From Pseudomonas yangonensis (lineage in GTDB: Bacteria; Pseudomonadota; Gammaproteobacteria; Pseudomonadales; Pseudomonadaceae), in contig NZ_BLJU01000002.1 of assembly GCF_009932725.1 (NCBI RefSeq), forward strand, positions 372,001 through 436,000: DNA of 64,000 nucleotides, written 5' to 3'. Positions 18,683-28,193 of the stretch are shown in pieces (position 1 is the stretch's first letter; every line of letters starts with the position of its first letter). Made by a program: the position numbers and the translations under genes. The notes under the pieces are model-generated. The model ran no database searches, was not told the origin of the DNA, and was given only the letters and a program-made list of their open reading frames with translations.

Positions 18683-19561
18683 TCAGCCCTGGCTGAATGC
18701 CTGGATCATCTGCATGGCAAGCGCCTCGATGGCGTCATTACGCTGATGACCACGGATCAGCTTGATGTGGTACTCACCCAGCGCGGGCAGGCCTTGTTCC
18801 GCGCCGAGCCGACGTAACGGTGGCTTGACCAGGCTGCGTGGGAAGGGGGCGATGGCCAGGTCGGCGGTCATTGCCGCTTCCTGCCCCGCACACTGCTCGC
18901 AGGAGTAGGCGATGCGGTAGGCCACCCCCTGGCGATCCAGTGCATCGATCGCCGTCCTTCGCCAGGCGCAGCCGGGGTTGGCCAGCGCCAATGGTAGCGG
19001 CGAGCGTTGCATGGCCAGGCCGCCATCGCGGCCCGCCCAAACCAGTTCTTCGGAATAGATCACTTCGCCGCGCGCGTCGTCCAGGCCGTCGTTGCCGGCA
19101 TTGATCAGGGTCAGATCCAGTTCGCCGGCATCGAGCTTGGCCACCAGCTCCACACTGCGCCCCACGTTCACTTCCACCTCCACGGCCGGGTGGCTGCGCG
19201 CGAAAAGGGTCAATACGCCCGGTAGCACGCGGTCGCCGATATCGTTCGGCGTGCCGAAACGTACGCGGCCGGTCAGCGTCGGGGTGAGAAAACGTGCCAC
19301 CGCCTCTTCATTGAGCTTGAGCAGACGTCTGGCGTAGCCCAGCAATACCTCGCCCTCAGCGGTCAATTGCACGCGCCTGGCTTCGCGGATAAACAGGCGC
19401 TGGCCGAGGGTCTCCTCAAGTCGCTTGATCTGCAGGCTGACGGCAGCCGTGCTGCGAAACACCTGGGCGGCGGTGCGGGTAAAGCTGCCGCTGTCGGCGA
19501 TGGCGACGAAGGTGCGCAGCACATCGCTTTCCAGAAGTGGCAGGGAGACGGTGGCGTTCAT
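18683..19561 (-). CDS. LysR-family transcriptional regulator
   Basis: This is a 292-aa regulator. The N-terminal winged helix-turn-helix (about 10-68: LLESDVLRTFVAIADSGSFT, QIKRLEETLGQRLF) is followed by a LysR substrate-binding domain. The effector domain shows GCAWRRTAIDALDRQG, as in the LrhA/HexA-like branch, which often governs surface behaviour, but the target is not known. It is divergent from a small ORF; GTTAA-N7-TTAAC directly upstream is a likely autoregulatory site. Confidence 0.88.
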   Translation of the reverse strand: MNATVSLPLLESDVLRTFVAIADSGSFTRTAAQVFRSTAAVSLQIKRLEETLGQRLFIREARRVQLTAEGEVLLGYARRLLKLNEEAVARFLTPTLTGRVRFGTPNDIGDRVLPGVLTLFARSHPAVEVEVNVGRSVELVAKLDAGELDLTLINAGNDGLDDARGEVIYSEELVWAGRDGGLAMQRSPLPLALANPGCAWRRTAIDALDRQGVAYRIAYSCEQCAGQEAAMTADLAIAPFPRSLVKPPLRRLGAEQGLPALGEYHIKLIRGHQRNDAIEALAMQMIQAFSQG

Positions 19562-19565
19562 AATC

Positions 19566-19582
19566 GTTAAATATTACTTAAC
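19566..19582. promoter_or_regulatory. Inverted repeat upstream of LysR gene
   Basis: GTTAA-N7-TTAAC lies five bases upstream of the LysR-gene start, in an AT-rich patch, in the position typical for autoregulation by LysR-type proteins. The arms are short, so this is a candidate only. Confidence 0.4.
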
Positions 19583-19678
19583 TCTGCATTTGATATTTGT
19601 CGTTTGTTTGAACGATAGGCGCGTTTCATCCTGATCGCAAGCCCGGCACAGGCCTGGCAGCGAAATGGAGGAAAGGCC

Positions 19679-19939
19679 ATGAACAGTTCGAGCAAACACG
19701 ATAAGCCGCGCCCGCCGATGCCCGAGTTCTACATGCCGGCCATGTGGCCGCTGGACCTGCAGAACGCCATCGTCGACTGGGTCGGAGCCTGGCTCTGGCG
19801 CCGGCGTATGCGCCGTCTGCTGGCACAGGACATAGAGGGCCGGATTCGCCTGGGCAGTGCCCGTGGCGTGGTGGAGCAGGGGGCGCGTGAACCGCTGCGC
19901 TCGATCGCACAGCGGCGGGCGTGCTGGTTGCGGGGGTAG
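19679..19939 (+). CDS. Hypothetical 86-aa basic protein
   Basis: I do not recognise the family. The product has a polar N-terminus, PMPEFYMPAMWPLDLQNAIVDW, then WLWRRRMRRLL and a basic C-terminus. ATGGAGGAAAGGCC directly before the ATG is a strong ribosome-binding site, which supports it as a real gene. It is divergent from the LysR regulator and may be its target. No signal peptide or membrane segment is evident. Confidence 0.6.
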   Translation: MNSSSKHDKPRPPMPEFYMPAMWPLDLQNAIVDWVGAWLWRRRMRRLLAQDIEGRIRLGSARGVVEQGAREPLRSIAQRRACWLRG

Positions 19940-19940
19940 G

Positions 19941-19983
19941 GCGGGAGCAAGCCACCAATCGCAGCCTGGCGGCTTGCTCCCGC
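19941..19983. repeat. Inverted repeat, 13-base arms
   Basis: GCGGGAGCAAGCC and its exact complement are separated by 17 bases, starting one base after the stop of the 86-aa gene and ending 17 bases before the cmoB stop. There is no T run. The sequence resembles another Pseudomonas REP family (GGGAGCAAGCC) and may stop transcripts from both sides. Confidence 0.75.
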
Positions 19984-19999
19984 CATACGTGTGACGCCG

Positions 20000-20968
20000 T
20001 TAAGGCTTGCGTGCAATCAGCACCGCGCGGGTCGGTGCCGGCAGGCCTTCGACGGTGCGGCTGTGGTCGGTCGGGTCGAGAAATTCCGGCAGCGACTGGA
20101 AGCGCATCCACTCGGTGGCGCGTTGTTCGTCCACCGAGGTGGTGCTGACATCCACGCAACGCACGTCCTCGAAACCGGCGCGGCGCAGCCAGCGTTCCAG
20201 CGCCGGCACCGAGGGCAGGAACCAGACGTTGCGCATCTGCGCGTAGCGGTCTTCAGGCACCAGTACCTGTTCGGCATCGCCTTCGATCACCAGGGTTTCG
20301 AGTATCAGTTCACCGCCCTTGACCAGGGCATCCTTCAGATCGAGCAGGTGGTCGATGGGCGAGCGACGGTGATAGAGCACACCCATGGAAAACACAGTGT
20401 CGAAGCCCTGCAGCTTGGCCGGCAGTTCCTCGAAGGCCAGCGGCAGGTGCCACACCGGTTGCTCCGGCAGGTAGCGCTTCATCGCCAGGAACTGGCAGAG
20501 GAACAGCCAGTTGGGGTCGATGCCGACCACGCTGTCCGCCCCCGCGCCGAGCATGCGCCACATGTAATAGCCGTTGCCGCAACCGACGTCGAGGATGCGC
20601 TTGCCGGCCAGGTCAAGATGGGGCGCGACGCGCTGCCACTTCCAGTCCGAACGCCATTCGGTGTCGATATGCACGCCGAACAATTCGAATGGGCCCTTGC
20701 GCCAGGGAATCAGCCCCTGCAGGGCCGTTTTCAACTGTGCGCGCGTGGCCTCTTCGCAAGCGCCGGCGAAGGCGAAGCGCTGAGCCAGCTCCACCTCGCT
20801 CACCGGCAGGTCCGGAAGCGCCTGTACCGCGCCATACCAGCGCGCCAGGTCACCATGCCCAACGGCCAGCTTGGCGTCGAGCTGGCCCGGCAGATCGGCC
20901 GCCCAATCCTGCAAAGGGGTGCCGGCCAGTTGCGCTTGCAGGGCATCGAGGTGCAGATCGCGCATCAT
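20000..20968 (-). CDS. cmoB: tRNA U34 carboxymethyltransferase CmoB
   Basis: This 322-aa enzyme transfers the carboxymethyl group from carboxy-S-adenosylmethionine to hydroxyuridine-34, forming cmo5U in tRNA wobble positions. The SAM-binding motif [10 protein letters not shown] lies at 126-135; [25 protein letters not shown] and the N-terminal [14 protein letters not shown] are typical of CmoB. I chose ATG at 20968, which overlaps the cmoA TGA as ATGA and gives the same length as the E. coli protein. The longer frame upstream is not needed. Confidence 0.95.
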   Translation of the reverse strand: MMRDLHLDALQAQLAGTPLQDWAADLPGQLDAKLAVGHGDLARWYGAVQALPDLPVSEVELAQRFAFAGACEEATRAQLKTALQGLIPWRKGPFELFGVHIDTEWRSDWKWQRVAPHLDLAGKRILDVGCGNGYYMWRMLGAGADSVVGIDPNWLFLCQFLAMKRYLPEQPVWHLPLAFEELPAKLQGFDTVFSMGVLYHRRSPIDHLLDLKDALVKGGELILETLVIEGDAEQVLVPEDRYAQMRNVWFLPSVPALERWLRRAGFEDVRCVDVSTTSVDEQRATEWMRFQSLPEFLDPTDHSRTVEGLPAPTRAVLIARKP

Positions 20969-21708
20969 GGCAGGGCCACCAGCGAGGCGAAGTTCAGGCA
21001 CTGGAACCAGGGCAGCACCTTGCTGAAGCCGGCAGCCAGCAGGCGCTCGCGATGCTGCTCGAGGCTGTCTGGCAACATCACCTTCTCGATGGCGCTGCGC
21101 TTCTGGGCGATTTCCAGTTCGCTGTAGCCGTTGGCGCGCTTGAAGGCGACGTGCAGCTCGGTGAGCAGCTCATGCTCGGCGGCGTCCTCGAAGCGCAGCT
21201 TCTCCGAAAGGATCAGCGCACCACCGGGCAGCAGTGCCTGGCGGATGCGCGTAAGCAATTCCAGGCGCTGCTCCGGCGGGATGAACTGCAGGGTGAAGTT
21301 CAGCGTGACCAGGGAGGCAGGTTGCAGGTCGAGGGCGAGGATGTCGGCCTCTATCACCTCCACCGGCAGCAATTCCTGGAACATGGCGTCCTGCGCATGC
21401 AGGTATTCGCTGCAGCGCGCGACCATGGCCGGGGAGTTGTCCACGGCGATCACCTTGCAGCCATCGACGCGCACATGGCGGCGCAGCGCCTGGGTCACCG
21501 CGCCGAGTGAGGCGCCCAGGTCGTACAGGATGGTGTGCGACTGGGCGAACTGGCCGGCGAGCACGCCGATGTTCTCGACGATGGTCGGGTAGCCGGGCAC
21601 CGAACGCTTGATCATGTCGGGAAACACCCGCACCACGTCCTCGTTGAAGACGAAGTCGGGCACCTCGGCCAGTGGCTGGGCAAATAGGCGATCGGGTTCT
21701 TGGCTCAC
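20965..21708 (-). CDS. cmoA: Carboxy-S-adenosyl-L-methionine synthase CmoA
   Basis: This 247-aa enzyme makes carboxy-SAM from SAM and prephenate and supplies CmoB. The sequence shows [20 protein letters not shown], the SAM site [12 protein letters not shown] and AVDNSPAMV. The start is set at GTG 21708 ([12 protein letters not shown]), which gives exactly the E. coli length; the frame is open 18 codons further upstream. The ATGA overlap couples it to cmoB. Confidence 0.94.
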   Translation of the reverse strand: MSQEPDRLFAQPLAEVPDFVFNEDVVRVFPDMIKRSVPGYPTIVENIGVLAGQFAQSHTILYDLGASLGAVTQALRRHVRVDGCKVIAVDNSPAMVARCSEYLHAQDAMFQELLPVEVIEADILALDLQPASLVTLNFTLQFIPPEQRLELLTRIRQALLPGGALILSEKLRFEDAAEHELLTELHVAFKRANGYSELEIAQKRSAIEKVMLPDSLEQHRERLLAAGFSKVLPWFQCLNFASLVALP

Positions 21709-21765
21709 GGCAGTCGCAACGGGTAGCGGAAAAGGCCGGCATTTTAGCCAAGTGCGGCGCAACAG

Positions 21766-22407
21766 TCAGGCGCTGTTGCTGCGCTGGAAGGCCGAAGCGG
21801 TAATGCCCCACTGGCCGAGCCAGTAGGTGAGGATGATGGCGTAAGGCGCGGCGTCGAAGCTGGCGACGAAGCGGTCGATGCCGATCAGGCTGTCGGACAA
21901 TACGAAGAGCGCCGCACCGCCGGCAGCGAGCCAGGTGGAGCGCGGCTGCAGGTCCGGGTGGCCGATACGGGCCAGGGCGCGCCAGAGCATCAGGCTGATC
22001 GCCGTGGCATAGCAGGCCACCGGAATCAGCAGCTCGCCCAGTCCGCTGCTGGCCAGTACGGCGAACATCGCACCGCCGGCAATCAGTGCCAGCAGCAGGG
22101 CGGCGAGGGCAGGCTGCCGGCTGTCGGAGCAATAGGCGCGCAGGTAGGCCAGGTGCCCGAGCAGAAAGGCGCCAAGGCCGAACACGAACAGATCGCCGGG
22201 CCAGTCCAGCAGGAGGTCGCCGGCCAGGGAAAACAGCAAGCCGATGGCGATCCAGCGGCGATAGGTGCCGGCCGGCCCCTGGCGCAACCACAAAAGCAGG
22301 GCGAGCACCGGTATGCCTTTGCTCAACAGGCTGAGCTGCGTATCGCCGGTGATTCGGCCGTAGAGAAATAGCGCAGCACCCAAGAGACCGAGCAGCAACC
22401 ATTGCAT
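21766..22407 (-). CDS. YhhN/TMEM86-family membrane protein
   Basis: This 213-aa protein is almost entirely hydrophobic, with seven to eight predicted helices. FSLAGDLLLDWPGDLFVFGLGAFLLGHLAY is the hallmark of the YhhN family, whose mammalian member TMEM86 is a lysoplasmalogenase. In bacteria the activity is reported only for a few members, so the substrate here is open. I used ATG at 22407 because AAGGGAGT precedes it; the frame upstream of it is not membrane-like. It is divergent from the ECF sigma gene. Confidence 0.82.
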   Translation of the reverse strand: MQWLLLGLLGAALFLYGRITGDTQLSLLSKGIPVLALLLWLRQGPAGTYRRWIAIGLLFSLAGDLLLDWPGDLFVFGLGAFLLGHLAYLRAYCSDSRQPALAALLLALIAGGAMFAVLASSGLGELLIPVACYATAISLMLWRALARIGHPDLQPRSTWLAAGGAALFVLSDSLIGIDRFVASFDAAPYAIILTYWLGQWGITASAFQRSNSA

Positions 22408-22559
22408 CACATGACTCCCTTCATTACTGGAATGCGCGACTATGCCCAGTGGTCGAATGGCTGCCAACGCAGGAGATGCCAAATCGGGGGGCGGATCGTG
22501 CCGCCACTCGACGCCGTCAGCGGTATTGGGCACCGTATGCGTTCGTCGAGGAGAAGCGC

Positions 22560-23792
22560 ATGTCGATATCGCCACCGGTCAGCGAACTGATCGAACGCCT
22601 TTACCGCGAAGAGTCGCGCCGAGTGCTGGCGACCCTGATTCGTCTGCTCGGCGATTTCGACCTGGCCGAGGAGGCGCTGCACGAGGCGTTTCGCGGTGCG
22701 GTCGAGCAATGGCCGCACAGCGGTGTGCCGGACAATCCACGCGCCTGGCTGGTGTCTGCCGGGCGCTTCAAGGCCATCGACAACCTGCGCCGGCAGCGTC
22801 GCTTCCAGCCGCTGGATGAACAGGCCGAATTGCCCGACGAGGGTGACGTCGAGGGAGGCGAACTGCTCGAAGACGATCGCCTGCGCCTGATCTTCACCTG
22901 CTGCCACCCGGCGCTGGCCAGTGATGCCCAGGTGGCCCTGACCCTGCGCGAGGTGTGCGACCTGACTACCGAGGAGATCGCACGCGCCTTCCTTTCCAGT
23001 CCTGCGACCCTGGCCCAGCGCATCGTGCGGGCCAAGGCGAAGATTCGCGATGCGCGTATCCCTTACGAGGTGCCGGGGCGCAGCGAGCTGCCCGAGCGCC
23101 TGGAGGCGGTGCTGCGGGTGGTCTATCTGGTGTTCAATGAAGGCTACTTCGCCAGCTCCGGTGATTCGCTGACCCGCAGCCAGTTGTCCGACGAGGCGAT
23201 TCGCCTGGGACGCTTGCTGCTGGAGCTGCTGCCCGAGCCGGAAGTGCAGGGGCTGCTGGCGCTGATGCTGTTGCACGAGTCGCGGCGCGCTGCACGTAGC
23301 GGCGTCGGTGGTGAGGTGATTCTGCTGGACGCTCAGGATCGCAGCCTGTGGAACCGCGAGCTGATCGCCGAAGGCGAGGCGCTGGTGCTGCAGGCCTTGC
23401 ATTCGCGGCGTTTCGGCCCCTACAGCCTGCAGGCGGCGATTGCCGCAGTGCACGCAGAGGCGGCCAGCCTGGAAGAAACCGATTGGCTACAGATCGTCGG
23501 CCTGTATGACGAGCTGTTGCGCCTGGCTCCGTCGCCGGTGATCGAACTCAACCGCGCCGTGGCACTGGCCATGCGCGATGGCGAACAGGCGGGGCTGGTG
23601 GAGATCGACCGATTGCTGGCTGCGGGCGAACTGCAGGGTTACCACCTGGTCCATGCGGCGCGTGCCGATCTGCTGCGCCGGCTGGGCCGCCACGAGCAGG
23701 CAATAGCTGCCTACCGCCAGGCCCTGGCGCTGGCGCAGCAGGGGCCGGATCGGCAGTTTCTGCAGAAAAGGCTGGATGAGCTGGGCGGGTAA
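22560..23792 (+). CDS. ECF42-type RNA polymerase sigma factor with C-terminal TPR-like domain
   Basis: This 410-aa protein is twice the size of a normal ECF sigma factor. Region 2 (LIRLLGDFDLAEEALHEAFRGAVEQWP) and region 4 (LREVCDLTTEEIARAFLSSPATLAQRIVRAKAKI) lie in the first 190 residues. The C-terminal half is the SnoaL-free, TPR-like extension of the ECF42 group (COG4941), including YLVFNEGY and LLMLHESRRAAR-type helices. GAGGAG lies six bases before the ATG. ECF42 genes usually sit next to a small DGPF/YCII-domain gene; none is present on either side here. Confidence 0.85.
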   Translation: MSISPPVSELIERLYREESRRVLATLIRLLGDFDLAEEALHEAFRGAVEQWPHSGVPDNPRAWLVSAGRFKAIDNLRRQRRFQPLDEQAELPDEGDVEGGELLEDDRLRLIFTCCHPALASDAQVALTLREVCDLTTEEIARAFLSSPATLAQRIVRAKAKIRDARIPYEVPGRSELPERLEAVLRVVYLVFNEGYFASSGDSLTRSQLSDEAIRLGRLLLELLPEPEVQGLLALMLLHESRRAARSGVGGEVILLDAQDRSLWNRELIAEGEALVLQALHSRRFGPYSLQAAIAAVHAEAASLEETDWLQIVGLYDELLRLAPSPVIELNRAVALAMRDGEQAGLVEIDRLLAAGELQGYHLVHAARADLLRRLGRHEQAIAAYRQALALAQQGPDRQFLQKRLDELGG

Positions 23793-23804
23793 CGCTTTTG
23801 GGTC

Positions 23805-23857
23805 GTAGCCCGGATGCAATCCGCGAGCAAAGTGCCTGCGTTTTGCATCCGGGCTAC
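23805..23857. repeat. REP-like hairpin, 15-base arms
   Basis: GTAGCCCGGATGCAA and TTGCATCCGGGCTAC are exact complements separated by 23 bases, 12 bases after the sigma-factor stop. This GTAGCCCGGATGCAA element is a recurrent intergenic palindrome in pseudomonads and may act as a transcription or mRNA-decay barrier. Confidence 0.8.
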
Positions 23858-23876
23858 CTCGAGGGACCGTAAGTAA

Positions 23877-23896
23877 GGGGCGCTGCCCAGCGCCCC
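23877..23896 (-). terminator. Hairpin downstream of rapA
   Basis: On the minus strand GGGGCGCT-GGGC-AGCGCCCC is followed by TTACTTAC. It lies just beyond the rapA stop and fits a terminator with a weak T tract. Confidence 0.6.
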
Positions 23897-23902
23897 CCAG
23901 AG

Positions 23903-26746
23903 TCAGCCGGCAACCAGTACGCGAATCGCTTCCAGGCGCAGGGCAGCCTTGTCGAACATCGCCAGGCTTTGCTCGCGCTGCTCGCGCAGAGCCTCGATCT
24001 CGCTGTCGCGTACGCTCGGGTTGACCGCGCGCAGGGCGACCAGGCGGGCCAGTTCCTCGTCCAGTTCGGCGATCAGGCGACGCTTGGCCTCGGCCACGCG
24101 CTCGACATGGCGCGGCATGACCTTGGCTTCGGCGTCATTGATCTGCTTGGCCAGCACATCGCGCTGGGCCTGGACGAACTTGTTGGCGCTGGCCCGTGGC
24201 ACGCTTTCGAGTTGGTCGTTGAGCGTCTCGAAACCGACCTTCGGCGCCAGGTCGTTGCCATTGGCGTCGAGCAGACAACGCAGCGCAGCCGGCGGCAGGA
24301 AGCGGCCCAACTGCAGCTTGCGCGGGCCGACCACTTCGCTGACGTAAAGCAGCTCCAGCAGCACGGTACCGGGTTTGAGCGCCTTGTTCTTGATCAGCGC
24401 CACCGCGGTGTTGCCCATCGAGCCGGACAGCACCAGGTCCATGCCGCCCTGGACCATGGGGTGTTCCCAGGTGAGGAACTGCATGTCCTCGCGGGCCAGG
24501 GCCTGCTCGCGGTCGTAGGTGACGGTCACCGCCTCGTCATCGCCCAGGGGGAAGCTGGCATCGAGCATCTTCTCGCTGGGGCGCAGGATCAGGGCGTTGT
24601 CGGAGTGGTCTTCGCTGTCGATGCCGAAGGCGTTGAACAGCTCTTCCATATAGATCGGCAGGGTGAACTGGTCGTCCTGCTCGAGGATCGCCTCGACCAG
24701 CGCTTCGCCTTCACCGGCGCCGCCGGAGTTCAGCTCCAGCAGGCGGTCGCGACCGCTGTGCAGTTCGCCTTCCAGGCGAATGCGTTCGGCGGTGGCTTCG
24801 TCCACCAGTTGCTGCCACTGACCGTCGTCGGCGTTCTCCAGCATCGGCAGCAGGCGTGGGCCGAACTGATGTTGCAGGGCGTTGCCGGTGGGGCAGGTGG
24901 CGAGGAAGGCGTTCAGCGCCTGGTGGTACCACTGGAACAGGCGCTCCTGCGGACTGTTCTCCAGGTAGGGCACGTGCAGCTGGATGCGGTGTTTCTGGCC
25001 GATACGGTCGAGACGGCCGATGCGCTGTTCGAGCAGGTCCGGGTGGGCCGGCAGGTCGAACAGTACCAGGTGATGGGCGAACTGGAAGTTGCGGCCCTCG
25101 GAGCCGATTTCCGAGCAGATCAGCACCTGGGCACCGAATTCTTCGTCGGCGAAGTAGGCGGCTGCGCGGTCGCGCTCGAGGATGCTCATGCCTTCATGGA
25201 ACACCGTGGCAGGGATGCCGGAGCGCACACGCAGGGCGTCTTCCAGATCCAGCGCGGTTTCGGCGTGGGCGCAGATCACCAGCACCTTGAATTTCTTCAG
25301 CATCTTCAGGGTGTCGATCAGCCACTCGACGCGCGGGTCGATGCGCCACCAGCGTTGCTCGTCGTCGATCTCTTCCTGCGCCTGGTAACTGACTTCCGGG
25401 TACAGCTCGGCGTGCTCGCCGACCGGCAGCTCCAGGTATTCGTCCGGGCTCGGCAGCGGGTAGGGGTGCAGCTCGCGTTCGGGGAAGCCCTGTACGGCGG
25501 CGCGGGTGTTACGGAACAGCAGGCGGCCGGTGCCGTGGCGGTCGAGCAGTTCGCGTACCAGGCGCGATCGGGCCTCGCTATTGCCGCCGTCGATGGCATC
25601 GAGCAGCTCACGGCCTTCATCACCAAGGAAGCCGCCGATGGCATCGCGCGCCTGGGCGCTGAGCTTGCCCTGGTCGAGCAGCTCCTGCACCGCTTCGGCC
25701 ACCGGGCGGTACTGGCTGCTCTCGGCGCGGAAGGCTTGCAGATCATGGAAGCGAGCCGGATCGAGCAGGCGCAGGCGCGCGAAGTGGCTGTCCTGGCCGA
25801 GCTGTTCCGGGGTGGCGGTGAGCAGCAGCACGCCGGGGATGACCTCGGCCAGTTGCTCGACCAGCGAATATTCGGCGCTGGCTTGTTCCGGGTGCCAGAC
25901 CAGGTGGTGGGCTTCGTCGACCACCAGCAGGTCCCAGCCGGCAGCGAACAGCGCGTCCTGAGCCTTTTCGTCGTCCTTCAGCCACTCCAGGGCGACCAGG
26001 GCCAGCTGGCAATCCTCGAAGGGGTTGCTGGCGTCGCTTTCCATGAAGCGCTCGGCGTCGAACAGCGCAACGTCAAGGTTGAAACGCCGGCGCATTTCCA
26101 CCAGCCACTGGTGCTGCAGGTTTTCCGGGACCAGGATGAGCACGCGGCTGGCACGGCCGGAGAGCAGCTGGCGATGGATCACCAGGCCGGCTTCGATGGT
26201 CTTGCCCAGGCCCACTTCGTCGGCCAGCAATACGCGCGGAGCGATGCGGTCGGCCACTTCGCGGGCGATATGCAACTGGTGGGCGATCGGCTGGGCGCGT
26301 GCGCCGCCCAGGCCCCACAACGACGACTGCAGCAGGCGGCTGTTGTGTTCCAGGCTGTGGTAGCGCAGGGCGAACCAGGCCAGCGGGTCGATCTGGCCGG
26401 CGAACAGGCGGTCGCTGGCCAGGCGGAACTGGATGAAGTTCGACAGCTGGGTTTCCGGCAGGGTGACCGGCTGATGCTGAGCATTGAGACCGTGGTAGAC
26501 CAGCAGACCGTCGATGTCCTCGACTTCCTGTACGGTGAGCTTCCAGCCCTCGAAATGGGTGATCTCGTCACCCGGGGCGAAGCGCACGCGGGTCAGCGGG
26601 GCATTGCGCGTGGCGTATTGGCGGGTTTCGCCGGTGGCCGGGTAGAGCACGGTGAGCAGGCGGCCTTCCTCGGCGAGGATGGTTCCCAGACCCAATTCCG
26701 CTTCGCTGTCACTGATCCAGCGTTGCCCCGGTTGATACTGCGCCAT
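23903..26746 (-). CDS. rapA: RNA polymerase-associated ATPase RapA (HepA)
   Basis: This 947-aa Swi2/Snf2-type translocase recycles stalled RNA polymerase. Two N-terminal Tudor-like segments (about 1-110) precede helicase motif I DEVGLGKT (176-183), motif II DEAH (277-280), TATP (motif III) and the C-terminal helicase lobe with [23 protein letters not shown] and [11 protein letters not shown]. Length and architecture are standard. It stands alone on the minus strand, divergent from the next small gene. The complementary strand is also open for most of its length, a high-GC effect. Confidence 0.96.
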   Translation of the reverse strand: MAQYQPGQRWISDSEAELGLGTILAEEGRLLTVLYPATGETRQYATRNAPLTRVRFAPGDEITHFEGWKLTVQEVEDIDGLLVYHGLNAQHQPVTLPETQLSNFIQFRLASDRLFAGQIDPLAWFALRYHSLEHNSRLLQSSLWGLGGARAQPIAHQLHIAREVADRIAPRVLLADEVGLGKTIEAGLVIHRQLLSGRASRVLILVPENLQHQWLVEMRRRFNLDVALFDAERFMESDASNPFEDCQLALVALEWLKDDEKAQDALFAAGWDLLVVDEAHHLVWHPEQASAEYSLVEQLAEVIPGVLLLTATPEQLGQDSHFARLRLLDPARFHDLQAFRAESSQYRPVAEAVQELLDQGKLSAQARDAIGGFLGDEGRELLDAIDGGNSEARSRLVRELLDRHGTGRLLFRNTRAAVQGFPERELHPYPLPSPDEYLELPVGEHAELYPEVSYQAQEEIDDEQRWWRIDPRVEWLIDTLKMLKKFKVLVICAHAETALDLEDALRVRSGIPATVFHEGMSILERDRAAAYFADEEFGAQVLICSEIGSEGRNFQFAHHLVLFDLPAHPDLLEQRIGRLDRIGQKHRIQLHVPYLENSPQERLFQWYHQALNAFLATCPTGNALQHQFGPRLLPMLENADDGQWQQLVDEATAERIRLEGELHSGRDRLLELNSGGAGEGEALVEAILEQDDQFTLPIYMEELFNAFGIDSEDHSDNALILRPSEKMLDASFPLGDDEAVTVTYDREQALAREDMQFLTWEHPMVQGGMDLVLSGSMGNTAVALIKNKALKPGTVLLELLYVSEVVGPRKLQLGRFLPPAALRCLLDANGNDLAPKVGFETLNDQLESVPRASANKFVQAQRDVLAKQINDAEAKVMPRHVERVAEAKRRLIAELDEELARLVALRAVNPSVRDSEIEALREQREQSLAMFDKAALRLEAIRVLVAG

Positions 26747-26908
26747 GCCTGTCTCCCGCGTGAAAAAGCCGGCTATGGTAACGGATGCCGAACCATGGCT
26801 AAAGCGGTCGTGGCACTAACGTCGCTTCCGTTAGTCGAAAGTGTAGTGAGCGCGCCCTCAAGTAGCGTTTCGCGGGGCCGACAGCCTGACCAAAGGAGGT
26901 GCTGTTGC

Positions 26909-27202
26909 ATGCTGCCACCGATTCCCCAAGGCGTGGTGCCGGTCACGGCCTCGCAGGACGTGATCAAGCCCAAGCCCGAGATTCCTCCGGTGACCCCGGC
27001 CGAGGAGAGCGCCAAGGAAAGTGCGCTGAGCCTGGACAAGCGCCATCCGCAGGAAACCGAAGAGTTGCTGCGCGAAGAGCAGCGCCGTCGACAACGGCGT
27101 GGCTACACTCCGGAACAGCTGGCTGAGGCCGAGCCGGAAGAAGTAGAGCAGGCGCTGGGGGATTTGCCCCGACAAGGGCTGTGGGTGGATGTTGAAGTCT
27201 GA
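26909..27202 (+). CDS. Conserved hypothetical protein, 97 aa
   Basis: This is a small soluble, charge-rich protein: MLPPIPQGVVPVTASQDVIKP, a Pro/Glu-rich middle and RRRQRRGYTPEQLAEAEPEEV near the end. I recognise it as conserved in Pseudomonas next to rapA and the AlkB-like gene, without known function. AAAGGAGGT nine bases ahead of the ATG is a near-perfect ribosome-binding site. Only 33 bases separate it from the AlkB gene, so they probably form an operon. Confidence 0.75.
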   Translation: MLPPIPQGVVPVTASQDVIKPKPEIPPVTPAEESAKESALSLDKRHPQETEELLREEQRRRQRRGYTPEQLAEAEPEEVEQALGDLPRQGLWVDVEV

Positions 27203-27235
27203 GACACTCTTTTATTCTCCTTGATATAGACCGCC

Positions 27236-27835
27236 ATGCTGTTCGCCGACCCCTTGCCTGCAATTGCCGATGCCGAGCTGGACTACCTGCCTGGTTGGGT
27301 GGATGCCAAGCTGGCCGACCACTGGCTGCACGCGCTGGTTGAGCAGACGCCCTGGCAACAGCCGGAACTGTTCATTCACGGGCGTTATCACCGCACGCCA
27401 AGACTGACCGCCTGGTACGGCGATGTTGAGGCGCGCTATCGCTACTCCGGCAAGCTGCATGAGCCGTTGCCCTGGACGCCGCTGCTGGACGAGATTCGTC
27501 AGCGGGTCGCGGACGAGGTCGGGCAGCCGCTCAATGCCGTATTGCTCAATTACTATCGCGACGGCCAGGACTCCATGGGCTGGCATAGTGATGCCGAGCC
27601 AGAGCTGGGGCGCAACCCGCTGATCGCCTCGCTCAACCTGGGCGGCAGCCGACGTTTCGACCTGCGCCGTGTTGGCAGCACGCGCATCGAACATTCACTG
27701 ACATTGGAACACACTTCGCTACTGGTCATGCGCGGGCCGACCCAGCATCATTGGCAACATCAAGTGGCGAAGACGCGCCAAGCCTGCGCGCCGCGCCTGA
27801 ATCTGACCTTTCGCCTGATCCGGTTTCCGCTATGA
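27236..27835 (+). CDS. AlkB-family 2-oxoglutarate/Fe(II) dioxygenase
   Basis: This 199-aa protein resembles the ALKBH2/3 branch of AlkB nucleic-acid demethylases. The iron ligands are H117 and D119 in GWHSDAEPELG and H175 in HHWQHQV; 2-oxoglutarate is held by R187 and R193 in PRLNLTFR. LNYYRDGQDSMGWHSD and SLNLGGSRRFDLR are family signatures. It probably reverses methyl damage on DNA or RNA, but it is not the ada-linked AlkB and the substrate is open. Its stop overlaps the next gene as ATGA. Confidence 0.88.
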   Translation: MLFADPLPAIADAELDYLPGWVDAKLADHWLHALVEQTPWQQPELFIHGRYHRTPRLTAWYGDVEARYRYSGKLHEPLPWTPLLDEIRQRVADEVGQPLNAVLLNYYRDGQDSMGWHSDAEPELGRNPLIASLNLGGSRRFDLRRVGSTRIEHSLTLEHTSLLVMRGPTQHHWQHQVAKTRQACAPRLNLTFRLIRFPL

Positions 27836-27993
27836 GCAATGACGACAAGCTGATCGACTTCGCCGCCGAGCGCGACAAGCGTATCCACGATCTCAACGAC
27901 AAGCGCCTCAACGAGATGCGCCAGGTCTTCGAGCAGGTATTGCCGCTGGGCAAGGCCAGGAAGAAGTCCAGGAGCAAGCCCAAGAAACGCTGA
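27832..27993 (+). CDS. Conserved 53-aa charged protein
   Basis: This is a short, lysine-rich protein (MSNDDKLIDFAAERDKRIHD, then NEMRQVFEQVLPLGKARKK and a basic tail). The ATGA overlap with the AlkB-like gene implies translational coupling. The helical acidic/basic profile and basic tail are compatible with nucleic-acid binding, but no function is known. It is clearly translated as part of this operon, given the overlap. Confidence 0.7.
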   Translation: MSNDDKLIDFAAERDKRIHDLNDKRLNEMRQVFEQVLPLGKARKKSRSKPKKR

Positions 27994-28062
27994 AAGCGTC
28001 CCCGATGTTCCCGCTGCGCACTCCGTTGTGCAGCGTCTCCCGCCGCGAATCCCCTCGATTTC

Positions 28063-28076
28063 TTGACCTGGGTCAG
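28063..28076. promoter_or_regulatory. Anr/Dnr-like box, distal
   Basis: TTGACCTGGGTCAG matches the Anr consensus TTGAC/T-N4-G/ATCAA with one mismatch. It lies 51 bases upstream of a better copy in front of ccoM. Confidence 0.5.
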
Positions 28077-28113
28077 TATTCCCTCAAGCCCGGTCACGGC
28101 TGCTCTTGAGCCA

Positions 28114-28127
28114 TTGACCCAGGTCAA
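28114..28127 (+). promoter_or_regulatory. Anr box in front of ccoM
   Basis: TTGACCCAGGTCAA is a fully symmetric TTGAC-N4-GTCAA Anr/FNR site centred 73 bases before the ccoM ATG. A -10-like GATAAC at 28147-28152 puts the likely transcription start about 40 bases downstream of the box centre, the normal class II activating geometry. Low-oxygen induction is inferred. Confidence 0.65.
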
Positions 28128-28193
28128 TTTTCCCATCGCCAGCGCTGATAACGTTAAGCCATCCCAGACAGACAGGCACAACAGGAGGCAGCC

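Noticed and set aside
23969..27202. Plus-strand frame of 1077 codons across rapA
   Set aside because: Only its last 97 codons (from ATG 26909 with AAAGGAGGT) look real. The rest is antisense to RapA helicase motifs.
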